From Bacteroidales bacterium (GTDB lineage: Bacteria; Bacteroidota; Bacteroidia; Bacteroidales; DTU049), in the NCBI GenBank assembly GCA_018056215.1, contig JAGPGB010000062.1, positions 1 through 6,849 of the forward strand: 6,849 bases of DNA, written 5' to 3'. The notes beneath the pieces are model-generated. The model had not been told where the DNA came from and did not search any database. It was given only the letters and a program-made list of their open reading frames with translations. Shown piece by piece: positions 5,614 through 6,849 of this stretch. The position numbers were made by a program, and so were the translations under genes. How positions within the stretch are numbered: position 1 is the stretch's first letter; every line of letters begins with the position of its first letter.

Positions 5614-6595
5614 ACATGTTCTTTATTATATATTCAGCTATTTGTACTGCATTTGTTGCTGCTCCTTTTCTCAGATTATCTGCTACTACCCATATATTTA
5701 TAGCTTTATCATCGAAAAGATCTTTTCTTATTCTACCTACAAATACTTCATCTTTACCTTTGGCATAAATCGGCATTGGATATTCATACTCTTCAATTTT
5801 ATCTAAAACTTTTACTCCTGGTGTATCATTTAAAATATCATAAACTTTTTTAATATCTATGTCTTTTTCAAAAACTGCATGTATAGCTTCGCTATGTCCA
5901 CCTTCTACAGGTACTCTCACTGCTGTTGGCGATATGTGTATGCTATAATCATTAAAAATTTTATGCGTTTCATTTATAAGTTTCATTTCTTCAGTTGTGT
6001 ATCTATTTTCTAAAAAATCGCCAGCATGTGGAAGGCAATTCTGCTCTATTGGATGTGGATAAAAACGATTTATTAATTCACCTTTTTTTTCTGATTCTAA
6101 TTGCAAAATTCCTTTCATACCAGATCCTGTAACACTTTGATATGTAGCTACCACTATCTCTTTCAATTTATATTCCTTATGTAATCTAGACAATGCTAAT
6201 ACCATTTGAATAGTACTACAATTAGGATTAGCTATAATTTTTGTGTTTTTAGTTATTGTCTCTGAATTAATTTCTGGTACAACCAATGGTATATTTTTAT
6301 ACATTCTCCATTGTGAGCTATTATCTATAACGTATATACCTTTATCTGCTAATAATGGAGCATAAATTTCTGAAACTTTAGAACCTGCAGAAAAAATTGC
6401 AATATCTATATCTTTAGTTAATAAATCATCTGGAGTAATGCATTTATATTCTTTATTTTGATAAATAATAACTTTATCTTTTGAACGTTCTGACGCTACT
6501 GGATAGAATTCGGATATTTCTATTTGTTTTTCTTCTAATACTTTAATAATTTCTCTACCAACAAGTCCTGTGGCTCCTACTACTGCTAATTTCAT
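5612..6595 (-). CDS. asd: Aspartate-semialdehyde dehydrogenase
   Basis: The 327-residue enzyme reduces L-aspartyl-4-phosphate to L-aspartate-4-semialdehyde with NADPH. This is the branch-point step to lysine, diaminopimelate (peptidoglycan), threonine and methionine, in the cytoplasm. The N-terminal Rossmann motif is GATGLVG (7-13). Other landmarks are NSSQWRM (92-98), which binds substrate phosphate; the catalytic cysteine C126 in NPNCST; the VTGSGMKG loop (155-162); and VRVPVEGGHSEA (226-237), with the active-site H234. The C-terminal block VVADNLRKGAATNAVQIAE (303-321) is standard. Length fits the shorter ASD class (about 330 residues). The ATG is directly followed by the first beta strand, KLAVVGATG, so the start is secure although no Shine-Dalgarno is present. 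It stands 132 bp behind a membrane-protein gene on the same strand and 109 bp before the transposase gene. Confidence 0.98.
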   Translation of the reverse strand: MKLAVVGATGLVGREIIKVLEEKQIEISEFYPVASERSKDKVIIYQNKEYKCITPDDLLTKDIDIAIFSAGSKVSEIYAPLLADKGIYVIDNSSQWRMYKNIPLVVPEINSETITKNTKIIANPNCSTIQMVLALSRLHKEYKLKEIVVATYQSVTGSGMKGILQLESEKKGELINRFYPHPIEQNCLPHAGDFLENRYTTEEMKLINETHKIFNDYSIHISPTAVRVPVEGGHSEAIHAVFEKDIDIKKVYDILNDTPGVKVLDKIEEYEYPMPIYAKGKDEVFVGRIRKDLFDDKAINIWVVADNLRKGAATNAVQIAEYIIKNM

Positions 6596-6604
6596 TTTTT
6601 TTTA

Positions 6605-6612
6605 CAAAAATA
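6605..6612 (-). promoter_or_regulatory. Candidate -7 box (TATTTTTG) of asd
   Basis: Minus-strand TATTTTTG matches TAnnTTTG 9 bases before the asd ATG (6595). Transcription from it would leave almost no leader. No -33 TTTG lies at the expected distance, so it is only a candidate. Confidence 0.25.
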
Positions 6613-6630
6613 AATGAAATTATTTACATT

Positions 6631-6650
6631 TTTTTATTATAATAAAACTT
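6631..6650 (-). repeat. 20-bp near-repeat, copy 2 (upstream of asd)
   Basis: TTTTTATTATAATAAAACTT on the plus strand matches 5531-5550 at 19 of 20 positions. It sits in the 132-bp gap between asd and the right-edge gene, 35 bp upstream of the asd ATG. The rest of that gap is plain A/T-rich sequence. Confidence 0.4.
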
Positions 6651-6727
6651 TTCTTAAAATTTTTTTAATTTGTAGCAAAGTACTTTTACATATTTTTAAC
6701 AAAAATACTTCATCAATTAAATATTTA

Positions 6728-6849
6728 TCAATATCCACCCATATATTTTCTGATAAACCATTCGAAAGATAATAATGCAATGATTATGATTAGGTAAACC
6801 CATGATTGTATCAAAGGAATAGTAGTTTTTTCTATTGTGTAATATGTTT
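6728..6849 (-). CDS. C-terminal end of a membrane protein (5' part outside window)
   Basis: Reading the minus strand from the right edge in the third frame gives 39 residues and a TGA at 6728-6730. The peptide has a transmembrane stretch, SWVYLIIIIALLSFEWF (about residues 15-31), followed by a positive tail, RKYMGGY. The other two minus-strand frames carry stops. A last membrane helix ending in 'EWF-x-RK' and a short glycine-containing tail is, as I recall it, the typical end of large Bacteroidota/Planctomycetes membrane proteins with BatA-like or von Willebrand A domains. That family call is inference from very little sequence. It is too short and too close to the edge to have been picked up as a long ORF, but its stop position and hydrophobic composition make it a credible coding end. 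It is transcribed towards asd. Confidence 0.72.
   Translation of the reverse strand, partial: TYYTIEKTTIPLIQSWVYLIIIIALLSFEWFIRKYMGGY

Noticed and set aside
5549..5806. 85-codon plus-strand open frame rich in Phe, Ile, Ser and Tyr
   Set aside because: It is antisense to the end of asd; its hydrophobic look comes from the A/T-rich and pyrimidine-rich strand.
1..6849. CRISPR array, toxin-antitoxin pair or defence island
   Set aside because: No spaced direct repeats of CRISPR type were seen, and every sizeable gene has a housekeeping, envelope or transposase assignment.

Overview
The window is a strongly AT-rich stretch (roughly a quarter G+C by eye). It reads as chromosome of a low-GC member of the Bacteroidota. 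Four things point there: a DUF4831-type lipoprotein (a family I know from Bacteroidota), a Bacteroidota-flavoured MoxR ATPase tail, no Shine-Dalgarno sequences in front of the genes, and several TAnnTTTG boxes (the Bacteroidota -7 promoter element) just upstream of starts. The genus cannot be read from the sequence.

Layout, left to right. The 3' half of a MoxR-family AAA+ ATPase gene (+, 1-507) runs in from the left edge. It converges on a two-gene minus-strand unit: a DUF4831 lipoprotein gene (1310-2434) followed 30 bp later by a small metallo-beta-lactamase-fold hydrolase gene (635-1279). A 198-bp AT-rich divergent promoter region separates this unit from a ClC-family anion channel/transporter with a C-terminal CBS pair (+, 2633-4423). 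Next comes an almost perfect A/T hairpin (4449-4478) and an IS1595-type zinc-ribbon transposase gene on the minus strand (4495-5502). Behind it lies asd, aspartate-semialdehyde dehydrogenase (-, 5612-6595). The last 39 codons of a membrane protein gene (-, 6728-6849) enter from the right edge.

Most genes are independent housekeeping or envelope functions: aspartate-family amino-acid and peptidoglycan precursor synthesis (asd), anion transport (ClC), thioester/hydroxyacyl hydrolysis (MBL fold), an envelope lipoprotein, and a MoxR chaperone-type ATPase. No multi-gene defence or biosynthetic system is visible. The part most worth a second look is the transposase gene. Its reading frame is complete and its zinc ribbon and family-specific C-terminal motif are kept, but by my alignment from memory the two catalytic aspartates are Glu and Ser. 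It has a locally GC-rich C-terminal tail and no convincing terminal repeats with target duplication. It may be a degenerate or domesticated transposase. The ClC protein also departs from antiporter consensus at two functional positions.
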